From Tardiphaga sp. (GTDB lineage: Bacteria; Pseudomonadota; Alphaproteobacteria; Rhizobiales; Xanthobacteraceae), in contig JAQGJF010000298.1 in NCBI GenBank assembly GCA_028290765.1, positions 1-17,127 on the forward strand: a stretch of DNA of 17,127 nucleotides, in the 5' to 3' direction. The notes under the pieces were generated by a model that worked only from the letters and a program-made list of their open reading frames with translations, was not told the DNA's origin and searched no databases. Below are positions 6,887 to 13,747 of the stretch, piece after piece. A program made the position numbers and the translations under genes. Each line of letters opens with the position of its first letter. The stretch's first letter is position 1.

Positions 6887-7912
6887 CTAGTTGCGGCCCT
6901 CATAGAGGTCGCGGCCGAGCGCCAGCGCGCGAATCTTGCCGTCGGCAATGCCGCGCTTGAGCATCCAGAACCCGCAGTCGGGATGGATATATTTCACCCG
7001 GCCGGTGCCCAGAACCTTGTCGGCGTGCTCGATCGCACGGGCAATGGCCTCGGCCGATTCCACCACCGTTTGCTTGATGTCGACGACGCCGAGGCCGAAG
7101 CCGATTTCGGGCCGCAACTCCTTGAACACCGCGAGTTCGTCGGCCGGACGATGCGCGTTCTCCATGACGATATGGTCGACATGCAGCTTGTTCAGATAGT
7201 CGATCAGCTTGCCCCAGCCGCCCTTCTGAATGGTCTGCCCCCCGTAATTGCCGAAACACAAGTGCACCGCAGGAACGGTCGGGATGGCGTCGAGCACCCT
7301 GTTCATCGCATCCGCCGCCCATTCCCATTCCTCCGGGCTGCCAGGCAGGTTGGCCTCGTCGACCTGGATCACGTCGGCGTCGATATGCCTGACCTGTTCT
7401 GCCAGCACATCGGCGATCGCCATCGTCAGTGCGGCCTTGTCCTTGTAGTGGTTGTCGAGCAGCATTTTGGCGAGCATGTGCGGACCGGTGAGCGTAAACT
7501 TCAAAGGCCGCGTGGCGAGCTTTTTCGCGCGCGTGCAGGCCGCCGGCAGATCGAGCGAACCCGGACCGACGGCCTCATAAACCACGCCTGGCGGACGGCT
7601 GCGGAATTGATGGTCCGGCGATTGCTTGAACGCCAGCCATTCGGCCAGCCCGATCTCGTTGCGGATGCCCGACATCGGCCGAACGAAGTATTCGATCATG
7701 CCGTTGGTCTCGGGATGATTGACGTCGAACCGATAGAGCTCGCCGTCGCACACGAGGTCGATCCCGGCCTGTTCCTGGGTGTCGATCACCACGCGCGTCG
7801 CGTCGATCACCGCCTGCTCGGACGGCAACGCCACCAGCCAGTCCGGCACCGGATAGGAGCCGACCGTGGTGGTCTTGATGCGCGGGGGCTTGCCATTGTT
7901 TGAAGTTGACAT
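6887..7912 (-). CDS. Core-MetE methyltransferase-like protein (paralog 1)
   Basis: Homologue of the C-terminal catalytic half of cobalamin-independent methionine synthase (COG0620), 341 residues against about 750 for full MetE; the N-terminal half is absent. The barrel opens KTTTVGSYPVPDWL. Acidic motif IQVDEA (182-187) matches the MetE substrate-binding IQIDEP. Zinc ligands are complete: His217 and Cys219 (VHLCFG), Glu251 (MENAH), Cys313 (HPDCGF). The family uses zinc to activate a thiol for methyl or alkyl transfer. Members include folate-independent methionine synthases (Mes families) and epoxyalkane:coenzyme M transferase. Second gene of the minus-strand pair, 48 bp after paralog 2. Automatic annotation as 5-methyltetrahydropteroyltriglutamate-homocysteine methyltransferase would overstate what is known. 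Confidence 0.87.
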   Translation of the reverse strand: MSTSNNGKPPRIKTTTVGSYPVPDWLVALPSEQAVIDATRVVIDTQEQAGIDLVCDGELYRFDVNHPETNGMIEYFVRPMSGIRNEIGLAEWLAFKQSPDHQFRSRPPGVVYEAVGPGSLDLPAACTRAKKLATRPLKFTLTGPHMLAKMLLDNHYKDKAALTMAIADVLAEQVRHIDADVIQVDEANLPGSPEEWEWAADAMNRVLDAIPTVPAVHLCFGNYGGQTIQKGGWGKLIDYLNKLHVDHIVMENAHRPADELAVFKELRPEIGFGLGVVDIKQTVVESAEAIARAIEHADKVLGTGRVKYIHPDCGFWMLKRGIADGKIRALALGRDLYEGRN

Positions 7913-7960
7913 CGGATTGCTTTTTCCTCGGGTTGATTTTTCTTGTTTTGACTTGCGCGC

Positions 7961-9133
7961 TCAGGCGCTCAGGCGTTTTGGCCGGGCGGCCTTTGAAGCG
8001 ATCTGCGTTCCCTTCACCAGCGCGTCGAACTTGGCCCACACGATGGTCTCGTGGATCTCGTCGTTGCCGGCAAAACTGGCGAAGCCGCAATCGGTGCCCG
8101 CGATCACCCGTTCCACGCCGAAAGCATCGATCCAGCGTCCGAGCCGTTGCGCCACCGACTCCGGATGCTCGACCATGACGTTGGATTGGGTGATCATGCC
8201 CGGAATCATGATGACGTCATCGGGCAGCTTCGCATCGCGCCACGACGTCCACTCGTGTTCGTGCCGCGGATTGGCCGCCTCGAATGAAAACGCGCCGACC
8301 TTCAGTTCGGCGAGAATATCGACGATATGCTTGACTTCGATGTCGTGCACGCGCGGCCCGAAATTGATGCCGTAGCAGGTGTGGAAGCGTACCCGGTCCT
8401 TCGGAATTCCGCGCAGGGCATGGTTGATCGCCTGCACGCGCAGCGCGATCCACTTGCGGCACTCGTCCATACTCTTGTCCGGATGGCAGACGTAATAGGT
8501 CACCAGATGCGGATCGTCGACCTGGAGGACAAACCCTGCATCGACGATGGCGCGATATTCCTCCCCCATCGCCTCGGCAAGCCCGAACAGGTAGTCCTCG
8601 TCGGACTTGTAATGGACGTTGCGGTTCCAGTCTTCGATGCTCGAGACCGATGTCGACGGCACGAAGGCATCGGTCACATCGACACCCTTCAGCGCGGCTT
8701 TCAGGTTGTCGAGATCGGTCTTGAGCGCCTGGCCGCCGCGATATTTGACCGGTCCGGTACAAAGATAATGGGCATGCTTGGTGTGAACGTTGGCCAGTTG
8801 CGGGGCGTAGAATTCCGGAAACTCCTTGACCTCGCGGGAACCGGCCCACGGACTTTGGCTGCGGTGGGTGGTGTCAGGCTCAAACCCCGCAAGTCGCTCG
8901 TTGATATAGGTAATGAAGCTCGGCTTGCTCATCTCGCCATCGTCGACGATGTCGACGCCGAGGCTGGCCTGCTTGCGGACAATGTCCGATACCGCCTGGC
9001 GTACCCGGGCGGCATATGCCTCGTCGTCCACCTTCTGGCCCTCGCGGCGCGCGACGCTCATGGCGTGAAGATCCGCCGGGCGCGGCAGGCTGCCGACATG
9101 GGTGGTGAGAACTCGATCGGCGCTATGCTTCAT
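7961..9133 (-). CDS. Core-MetE methyltransferase-like protein (paralog 2)
   Basis: Second MetE C-terminal-domain protein, 390 residues from the ATG at 9133, which has GAGGA about seven bases upstream. The frame stays open to 9337 but the extra N-terminus crosses the promoter region and lacks family character. It opens LTTHVGSLPRP, the classic motif of this family. The substrate aspartates are LQVDDPHL (203-210). Zinc ligands are His251 and Cys253 (RFHTCYG), Glu285 (FSFEAANPRHEHE) and Cys349 (AGTDCGF). It is strongly diverged from paralog 1, so the pair is not a recent duplication; they may form a heteromer or catalyse consecutive transfers. It is the first gene downstream of the candidate promoter 9168-9197. 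Substrate and methyl acceptor unknown. Confidence 0.88.
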   Translation of the reverse strand: MKHSADRVLTTHVGSLPRPADLHAMSVARREGQKVDDEAYAARVRQAVSDIVRKQASLGVDIVDDGEMSKPSFITYINERLAGFEPDTTHRSQSPWAGSREVKEFPEFYAPQLANVHTKHAHYLCTGPVKYRGGQALKTDLDNLKAALKGVDVTDAFVPSTSVSSIEDWNRNVHYKSDEDYLFGLAEAMGEEYRAIVDAGFVLQVDDPHLVTYYVCHPDKSMDECRKWIALRVQAINHALRGIPKDRVRFHTCYGINFGPRVHDIEVKHIVDILAELKVGAFSFEAANPRHEHEWTSWRDAKLPDDVIMIPGMITQSNVMVEHPESVAQRLGRWIDAFGVERVIAGTDCGFASFAGNDEIHETIVWAKFDALVKGTQIASKAARPKRLSA

Positions 9134-9167
9134 GGCGTTTCCTCTATGTTTTTTTTGGCCGCCACGA

Positions 9168-9197
9168 ATTCTATGCCTGTTAACTATCCGGTTACAA
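9168..9197 (-). promoter_or_regulatory. Candidate promoter of the MetE-like pair
   Basis: On the minus strand TTGTAA (9192-9197) and TAGAAT (9168-9173, five of six consensus bases) are separated by 18 bases, about 35 bp upstream of the ATG at 9133. The shared dyad 9180-9194 occupies the spacer and overlaps the -35, which is where a repressor would block initiation. Confidence 0.5.
9180..9194. promoter_or_regulatory. Candidate operator TTAACTATCCGGTTA (copy 2)
   Basis: Fourteen of 15 bases match copy 1 at 5238-5252, the single difference being in the central spacer of the TAAC-N6-GTTA dyad. It sits between -35 and -10 of the candidate promoter. Two such copies in the control regions of one gene cluster suggest coordinated repression by one factor. 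Confidence 0.55.
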
Positions 9198-9203
9198 GGG
9201 GGT

Positions 9204-9240
9204 GGCAGGGTGGCCGCCCCTGCCGAGGGGCAACCCCTCG
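9204..9240. repeat. Two overlapping hairpins
   Basis: GGCAGGG (9204-9210) pairs with CCCTGCC (9218-9224), and CGAGGGG (9224-9230) pairs with CCCCTCG (9234-9240). The stems share base 9224. They lie upstream of the MetE-like promoter and about 200 bp past the tRNA 3' end. With no T-run they are not classical terminators; they could end the tRNA transcript or insulate the promoter. Confidence 0.35.
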
Positions 9241-9443
9241 CGACTGCGGGCGGAATTCGTCGCGGATCGAAGCGCAGCCACACGCGAGGCCGGTGGCAGC
9301 CGAGCCGTTCGCTTCGAGGTGAAAAGCGAAGCTGCAAATGACCGGTTCCGGGTCAGCCTACTTTGTCCGTTTCAGGTCGACGAACAATACGACTGTGGGT
9401 CCGCGCTACGGCTGTCGGGGTTCGTGGTTTTGTCTTGAATGGC

Positions 9444-9519
9444 TGGTGCCGCAAACAGGACTCGAACCTGTGACCCCGTCATTACGAATGACGTGCTCTA
9501 CCAACTGAGCTATTGCGGC
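9444..9519 (-). tRNA. tRNA-Thr (anticodon CGT)
   Basis: Full cloverleaf of 76 nt including an encoded CCA (9444-9446). Acceptor stem GCCGCAA pairs with TTGCGGC, discriminator A. The D arm is GCTC-AGTTGGTA-GAGC. The anticodon stem is CGTCA/TGACG with loop TTCGTAA, giving anticodon CGT (reads ACG). The T arm is ACAGG-TTCGAGT-CCTGT. U36 and A37 are present, making it an expected t6A37 substrate of the TsaD pathway. Transcribed leftward toward the MetE-like genes. Confidence 0.97.
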
Positions 9520-9718
9520 GGACCAAGCAACGCGGTCAGGCCAATGGCCTGCGACGCTTGGGCATCGTGATATCGGGCACGGCACGGCTTTGCAAGAACC
9601 TGCGAATGCCGGCGAAGGGCAAACCGCGCCTGAGGACGGGCATTGCGGCGAGGGAACTCAGGTCGGCTTCCGTCCTGCGTTCATGCAATAAGTTACTGAA
9701 TTCGAACGCTTTCCGAGC

Positions 9719-11557
9719 TCATCCGCCCCAGCGCGCGAGAAAGCCGCGCCAGCCACCGGCCTGGCCGTGGGCCGGGCCCATACGCTCGGCGAATTCATCG
9801 GCCAGTGGATCGTCGTCGATGCCCGGATCGTCAGGTGCCCGGACGATGGGGACAATCGGCGTGATGCCCATGCTGCCCTTGTCGAGATCGGTCCGCGGGC
9901 GGAACAGGGGCGGCGGGGGGGAGGGGGCAGCGGGTTGCGCGGGCGGTGCGGCCGGCATTGCCTCGACCGGAGGCGCCGCTGGCGCAGTTACCGCAACGGG
10001 AGCGGATGTCATTGCTGGGGCCGGCGCGGGATTTGGTGTCGCTGGCACCGTTGTGACGGGAGTAGTCGTTGGGGGCGGTGGGGCTGCGGGCGCCGTCACC
10101 GCCACGGCTGCCGCGACCGGCGAATTATCCTGCGCGGCCGGCGGTGCTGCCGGCGGGATCTCTACCGGTATTTCGCGAGAAGGCTCGGCGGATGGTGCGG
10201 CAGGTGCTGCCACCCGCCGCGGCGCCAGCATCGCCTCGGTGAAGGCGCTGGATTCGATGGTGGCGGTTTTGTCGGACGGCAAGGCGGCCAGCGGCGTCTG
10301 CCACTGAAAAGCGTCGAGCCGGCCGGTGACCGGCGATACCGGGCGCCAGCGATCGGAGACGTAGCCGTCGGCGGTCCACACCGGATCATGCGCGGCGCGC
10401 ACCGCGCGCAGGGTCCAGGCCCGGGCGCGGCCGCTGTCGCCATGTTCGGTGCGCTCGATTTCCGCCATCAGCATGGCGACGCGCTGGGTCGGCGCGGCGA
10501 TCAGCGGTGCCAGCGCTTCGCGGGCGCGGACAAATTCGCTGGCGTCGATCGCGGCGCGGGCCACCGCCAGCGCGCTTTCGAAATGGCCGGGGGCTTTTTG
10601 CGCCAGGGTTTCGACGCGCACCAGCCGCTGCCGCGCCGAATCGCCGAGTTTGACATGGGCATAGGCGTCGGCGAGGTCGGGATGCGGATTGGCCAGCCAC
10701 GCCGCCTCGACGATCCGCATCGAGCGGCGGATCTGATGCGCCTCGCTCTGGTATTTGCTGGCCAGCACCGCGGCCGGGACCAGCGTCGGCGCCAGCTTGA
10801 TCGCTTCCATCGCGCTCTCGCGCGACAGATCGCGGTCGAGGTTTTCCAATTCCAGCGCCCGCGCCGTCAGCAGTACGCCGCGCTGGCGCCGGTAGGCGGC
10901 GCGGTCGACCAGGCCGGAGGCGAGGTTGTTGTCGAGGATCGACAGCGCCCCGGTCCAGTCGCCCCTGGCGCAGCGAAATCCGAGCACGGCCTGCGAGGCC
11001 CAGGTCGACGCCGGCGCCAGTTTCAGCGCTTCCTCCGCGATCGTCACTGCGGCGGCCGGATCGTCGGCGCGCTGCGCCTCGATGAACAGCCCGCGCAGGC
11101 CGAGCAGGCGGGTGTCCTCGCGCTCCGCCATGGCGTGGAAGGCGCGGTGCGCGCCCTCGCGGTCGCCGTCGAGTTGCGCCGATTGCGCGTTGAGCAGCAA
11201 CGCCAGCGGATCATGCGCGGCGTGGCGCCGCGCCATGTCGGCATGGGCGCGGGCGGCGGTGGAATCGCCGTGCCCGATGGCGAGCAGGCCCTGGGTGATG
11301 GCGTGGCGGCCGCGTGCCTGGCGCCGCTCGCGTCGGTTTCTCCGCAGCCGCTCCGGCGTGCGCCACAAGCCGCGCACGATCGCCCATACCAGCATCGCCG
11401 CGATCACCACGAGGCCGAGCGCCAGCACGGAGGCCAGCGGATCCAGCCGCGCGCGAAAGACGCCCCATGACAGCACCACCTCGGGCTGGTCGGCCACCCA
11501 TGCAGCGCCCGCGGAAGCGAGCGCAATCAACACCAGAAACAGAATGATACGGAACAT
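9719..11557 (-). CDS. hemY: HemY-like inner-membrane TPR protein
   Basis: Inner-membrane protein of 612 residues of the proteobacterial HemY N-terminal-domain family, conserved beside hemD. It is not the FAD protoporphyrinogen oxidase that shares the name in Gram-positives; its biochemical role in heme synthesis is unproven. Two membrane segments lie near residues 1-20 and 42-65, then a basic stretch (RRNRRERRQARGRH) and a long alpha-helical repeat region of TPR type (about 90-400, e.g. AAVTIAEEALKLAPAST). A Pro/Ala-rich low-complexity linker covers 449-550, and a short acidic, Gly/Trp-containing tail ends the protein. The gene follows the mitofilin-like gene by 7 bp and is the last of the hemD operon. 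The linker explains the long antisense open frame over this region. Confidence 0.88.
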   Translation of the reverse strand: MFRIILFLVLIALASAGAAWVADQPEVVLSWGVFRARLDPLASVLALGLVVIAAMLVWAIVRGLWRTPERLRRNRRERRQARGRHAITQGLLAIGHGDSTAARAHADMARRHAAHDPLALLLNAQSAQLDGDREGAHRAFHAMAEREDTRLLGLRGLFIEAQRADDPAAAVTIAEEALKLAPASTWASQAVLGFRCARGDWTGALSILDNNLASGLVDRAAYRRQRGVLLTARALELENLDRDLSRESAMEAIKLAPTLVPAAVLASKYQSEAHQIRRSMRIVEAAWLANPHPDLADAYAHVKLGDSARQRLVRVETLAQKAPGHFESALAVARAAIDASEFVRAREALAPLIAAPTQRVAMLMAEIERTEHGDSGRARAWTLRAVRAAHDPVWTADGYVSDRWRPVSPVTGRLDAFQWQTPLAALPSDKTATIESSAFTEAMLAPRRVAAPAAPSAEPSREIPVEIPPAAPPAAQDNSPVAAAVAVTAPAAPPPPTTTPVTTVPATPNPAPAPAMTSAPVAVTAPAAPPVEAMPAAPPAQPAAPSPPPPLFRPRTDLDKGSMGITPIVPIVRAPDDPGIDDDPLADEFAERMGPAHGQAGGWRGFLARWGG

Positions 11558-11564
11558 CAGGATC

Positions 11565-12749
11565 CTATGGCGCGGTCTTGGAAAGCGCTGCGAGAGCGTC
11601 GACTGCGAATTGATGCGACGCGGCCAGCGCCGCGTCGCGGGCGTCCAGCCGGTCGATCCCCGGTTGCACGGCGGCGCGCTCGGCGCCAGTCAGCGTATTC
11701 AATTCGCGCCGGGCGCCGGCGATATCATTGCGCTGCGCCGCCGCCGCCGCCCGCACCACCACCGCGCTGCGATCGGTCGTGCCGGCGGCGTCGGTGCGCT
11801 CGATCCGGACCAGCCGCGCCGCGCCCGCCTGCAGCCGATCGATAATACCGGTGCCGGTCGTCGTCGCGCCCTCCGGCGCCGCGGCCGGTTTGGGAAGCAA
11901 TGCCGCCAACAGATCGCGGCTGAGCGCATTCGGGTTCGGCACGCCGGTGGCCGCGAACGGCTCCAGCGGCTTCAGGATGTTCGGATCGGGCGCCAGCGTT
12001 TTCGCCGTCGCCAATGCGGCGGCATAGGGCTCGCTTTGCCGCACCGACAGTTCGAGCAGCGTCGCGGCCACGACGCGGCGCAGCGGCTTGTCGTCGGCCG
12101 GTTTGGCGTCTTGCTGCTTGGCTGCATTAGCGATCTGCGCCTGGGTGGTACTCTCGATTTCGGCGATCTTCGCGTTGATCGCGGATAGATCCGGCGCCGG
12201 CGGCGCGTCGCGCGGCGCCGCCTTGAGTTCACCCACCGCCGCGACCAGGCGCTCGGAGCGGCTGCGCGATGCGGCCAGTTCCTCGCGCAGCGAAGCGATG
12301 GTTTTCTCCAGCGCATCGATGCGGGTCGCGACCGCGGGATCGGACGCGGAAGGCGACGGCGTGGCGGGTTTTTCGTTCGCTCTGGATTCGATATTGGCGA
12401 CGCGCGCTACCAGCGCATCGACCGCGGCATGGTCGGCCTGCGGCGCCACCGCCGACGGAACTGCTTCGCCCGGCCATCCCGAAAACCACACCACCGCGAT
12501 GACGAGTCCGGCCGCGACCGCACCGGCGAGCGCGGAAATTGCCGCCGAGCCGATCCACGGCGTCCGCGGTTTGGCGCCCGGCAGCGGCGTTTCGCCCGAA
12601 GCCGCCTCGGCACTCGCAGTGCCATCGGCCGCCGTCGCCGCGGTCTCGCCGGTCACCTCGGTGGCCTCGAGTTCGATGGTCGGCGGCGGGCGCTTGGTCC
12701 TGCCAAATTCGGCTGATGAATCAGTGTCTTGGGGCCTGTCATCGGCCAT
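11565..12749 (-). CDS. Mitofilin-like inner-membrane protein (COG4223)
   Basis: Predicted single-pass inner-membrane protein of 394 residues, related to the alphaproteobacterial mitofilin (Mic60) family, which shapes inner-membrane folds and contacts the outer membrane. The start is ATG 12749 (MADDRPQDTDSS); an in-frame upstream ATG would add 13 residues without a ribosome site. An acidic, Ala-rich cytoplasmic stretch (1-62) precedes one membrane helix (about 65-90, IGSAAISALAGAVAAGLVIAV). Then come heptad-rich coiled-coil segments (about 115-230) and a helical C-terminal mitofilin-like region (about 260-394). It lies between hemD and the HemY-like gene, a linkage seen widely in alphaproteobacteria. 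In photosynthetic relatives such proteins affect intracytoplasmic membranes. The family call rests on architecture and position rather than a strong motif. Confidence 0.82.
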   Translation of the reverse strand: MADDRPQDTDSSAEFGRTKRPPPTIELEATEVTGETAATAADGTASAEAASGETPLPGAKPRTPWIGSAAISALAGAVAAGLVIAVVWFSGWPGEAVPSAVAPQADHAAVDALVARVANIESRANEKPATPSPSASDPAVATRIDALEKTIASLREELAASRSRSERLVAAVGELKAAPRDAPPAPDLSAINAKIAEIESTTQAQIANAAKQQDAKPADDKPLRRVVAATLLELSVRQSEPYAAALATAKTLAPDPNILKPLEPFAATGVPNPNALSRDLLAALLPKPAAAPEGATTTGTGIIDRLQAGAARLVRIERTDAAGTTDRSAVVVRAAAAAQRNDIAGARRELNTLTGAERAAVQPGIDRLDARDAALAASHQFAVDALAALSKTAP

Positions 12750-12810
12750 TCGGCAGGTTCCCTTGTTGCTGTATCGGGCGCACCGCACCCTACCATATTC
12801 AACGCTATGA

Positions 12811-13557
12811 TTACCGCGATAACGGGCTTAGCGCACGATCCAGCACGTCGAACAAGGCTTTTTCATCGGGGGTGGCGGCGACCATCACCTGCGTCGCCCC
12901 GGCGTCCCGGACGATCGCGGCGATGGCCTCGGACAGGCAGCATTGCGGGATCGCCAGTGCCGAGATCTCGACGCCGCCGGCGCGCGCCGCGTCCAGGAAG
13001 GCGCGCGCGCTGCGCCTCGAATAATGCAGTACTGCCCCGATGCCGTGAACCGCAAAGGCGTCGCAGACGTCGCGCGGCAGGCTGGTCACCGGCGCCATCC
13101 GGTAGGTGGTCTGGGTGACGACATTGTAGCCGCGTTCGCCGAGTTCGCCGGCCAGGTCGCGCGCCAGGTCGGCGCCGGCGAGATACAGCAGCGTGGTTGT
13201 CTTCTTGAGCGTTTTCGCGCGCACACTTTCGACCATCAGCTCGCGCAGCGCGGTGGCGTCGCCATCGGCCGAAATGACGTGGCGAAATCCGCTGTCGCGG
13301 GCGGCTTCCGCCGTGCGCTCTCCGACCGCGAACAACGGCAGTTCCTTCAGCCGGGCGACGGCCGCCTGATCGGCGACGGCGCGCAGGGCGTTGGCGCTGG
13401 TGACGATCACCGCGCCATAACCGGCGTCCGCGTCATCCTGGAAGGCGACCGCTTCGAACCGCAGCATCGGCGCCGGCAGCGCCTCGAGGCCTTTGGCACG
13501 CAGCGCCGCCACCGTGGCGGCGTTGTCCGGTTGCGGCCGGGTGACGAGAATGGCCAT
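12811..13557 (-). CDS. hemD: Uroporphyrinogen-III synthase
   Basis: Cytoplasmic enzyme of tetrapyrrole synthesis that closes hydroxymethylbilane with inversion of ring D to uroporphyrinogen III. 248 residues, normal for the family. It starts MAILVTRPQPDN, the typical N-terminus, at ATG 13557 with GGAG nine bases upstream. The upstream in-frame extension to 14106 is antisense to tsaD and is rejected. The two alpha/beta domains are seen: VIVTSANALRAV (about residues 54-65), FAVGERTAEAARDSGF, TTLLYLAGADLARDL, and the second-domain motif VLHYSRRSARAF. It is the first gene of hemD - mitofilin-like - HemY-like. hemC, the usual upstream neighbour, is not present; the promoter must lie in the ~190-bp gap that carries an inverted-repeat element. 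Confidence 0.93.
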   Translation of the reverse strand: MAILVTRPQPDNAATVAALRAKGLEALPAPMLRFEAVAFQDDADAGYGAVIVTSANALRAVADQAAVARLKELPLFAVGERTAEAARDSGFRHVISADGDATALRELMVESVRAKTLKKTTTLLYLAGADLARDLAGELGERGYNVVTQTTYRMAPVTSLPRDVCDAFAVHGIGAVLHYSRRSARAFLDAARAGGVEISALAIPQCCLSEAIAAIVRDAGATQVMVAATPDEKALFDVLDRALSPLSR

Positions 13558-13587
13558 CGGTGGTGACTCCAGATGCAAGAAGCGGCG

Positions 13588-13666
13588 AGTAGCGAATAGG
13601 GAGTAGCGAATAGGGCGTACAGGTGAACACTTTCCTATTCGCCATTCGCTATTCCCCATTCGCTCC
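13588..13666. repeat. Inverted-repeat element of tandem CGAATAGGG-type units
   Basis: Two exact tandem copies of AGTAGCGAATAGGG (13588-13601, 13602-13615) face a right arm (13634-13664) built from ATTCGCC/ATTCGCT/ATTCCCC units. The reverse complement of the right arm matches the left arm over about 23 bases with three differences. The element can form a long hairpin in the space between divergent hemD and tsaD. AT-richer than its surroundings; probably a dispersed intergenic repeat of this genus. Confidence 0.7.
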
Positions 13667-13747
13667 TTCCCGATTGCACTTTGCGACCTCGCAATGCTAC
13701 GCCGGGACAGGGAAACGCCGGTTTTCCCGACGACGCAAGGATCAAAA

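Larger units (their letters stand above)
9134..9443. other. Intergenic region between tRNA-Thr and MetE-like pair
   Basis: This 310-bp region lies beyond the 3' end of the minus-strand tRNA gene and ahead of the MetE-like pair. It contains the candidate promoter and shared operator (9168-9197) and two overlapping hairpins (9204-9240). The remaining ~200 bases next to the tRNA show no gene, no repeat of the tRNA 3' end and no clear terminator. Confidence 0.6.

Noticed and set aside
6470..7903. 477-codon plus-strand open frame over the MetE-like gene
   Set aside because: Starts inside the enolase-type gene and runs antisense to a protein with intact zinc ligands; its own sequence shows no family motif.
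2307..9519. Genomic island integrated at the 3' end of tRNA-Thr
   Set aside because: The metabolic cluster does lie at the tRNA 3' end, but I find no second copy of the tRNA end, no integrase and no sharp base-composition change in the window.
9519..9718. Small gene between tRNA-Thr and the HemY-like gene
   Set aside because: No frame with both a ribosome site and a coherent protein; treated as plain spacer.
9767..11470. 567-codon plus-strand open frame opposite the HemY-like gene
   Set aside because: Arg/Gly-rich, no recognisable domain, exactly antisense to a gene with clear membrane, TPR and Pro/Ala-rich regions; a product of high GC third positions.
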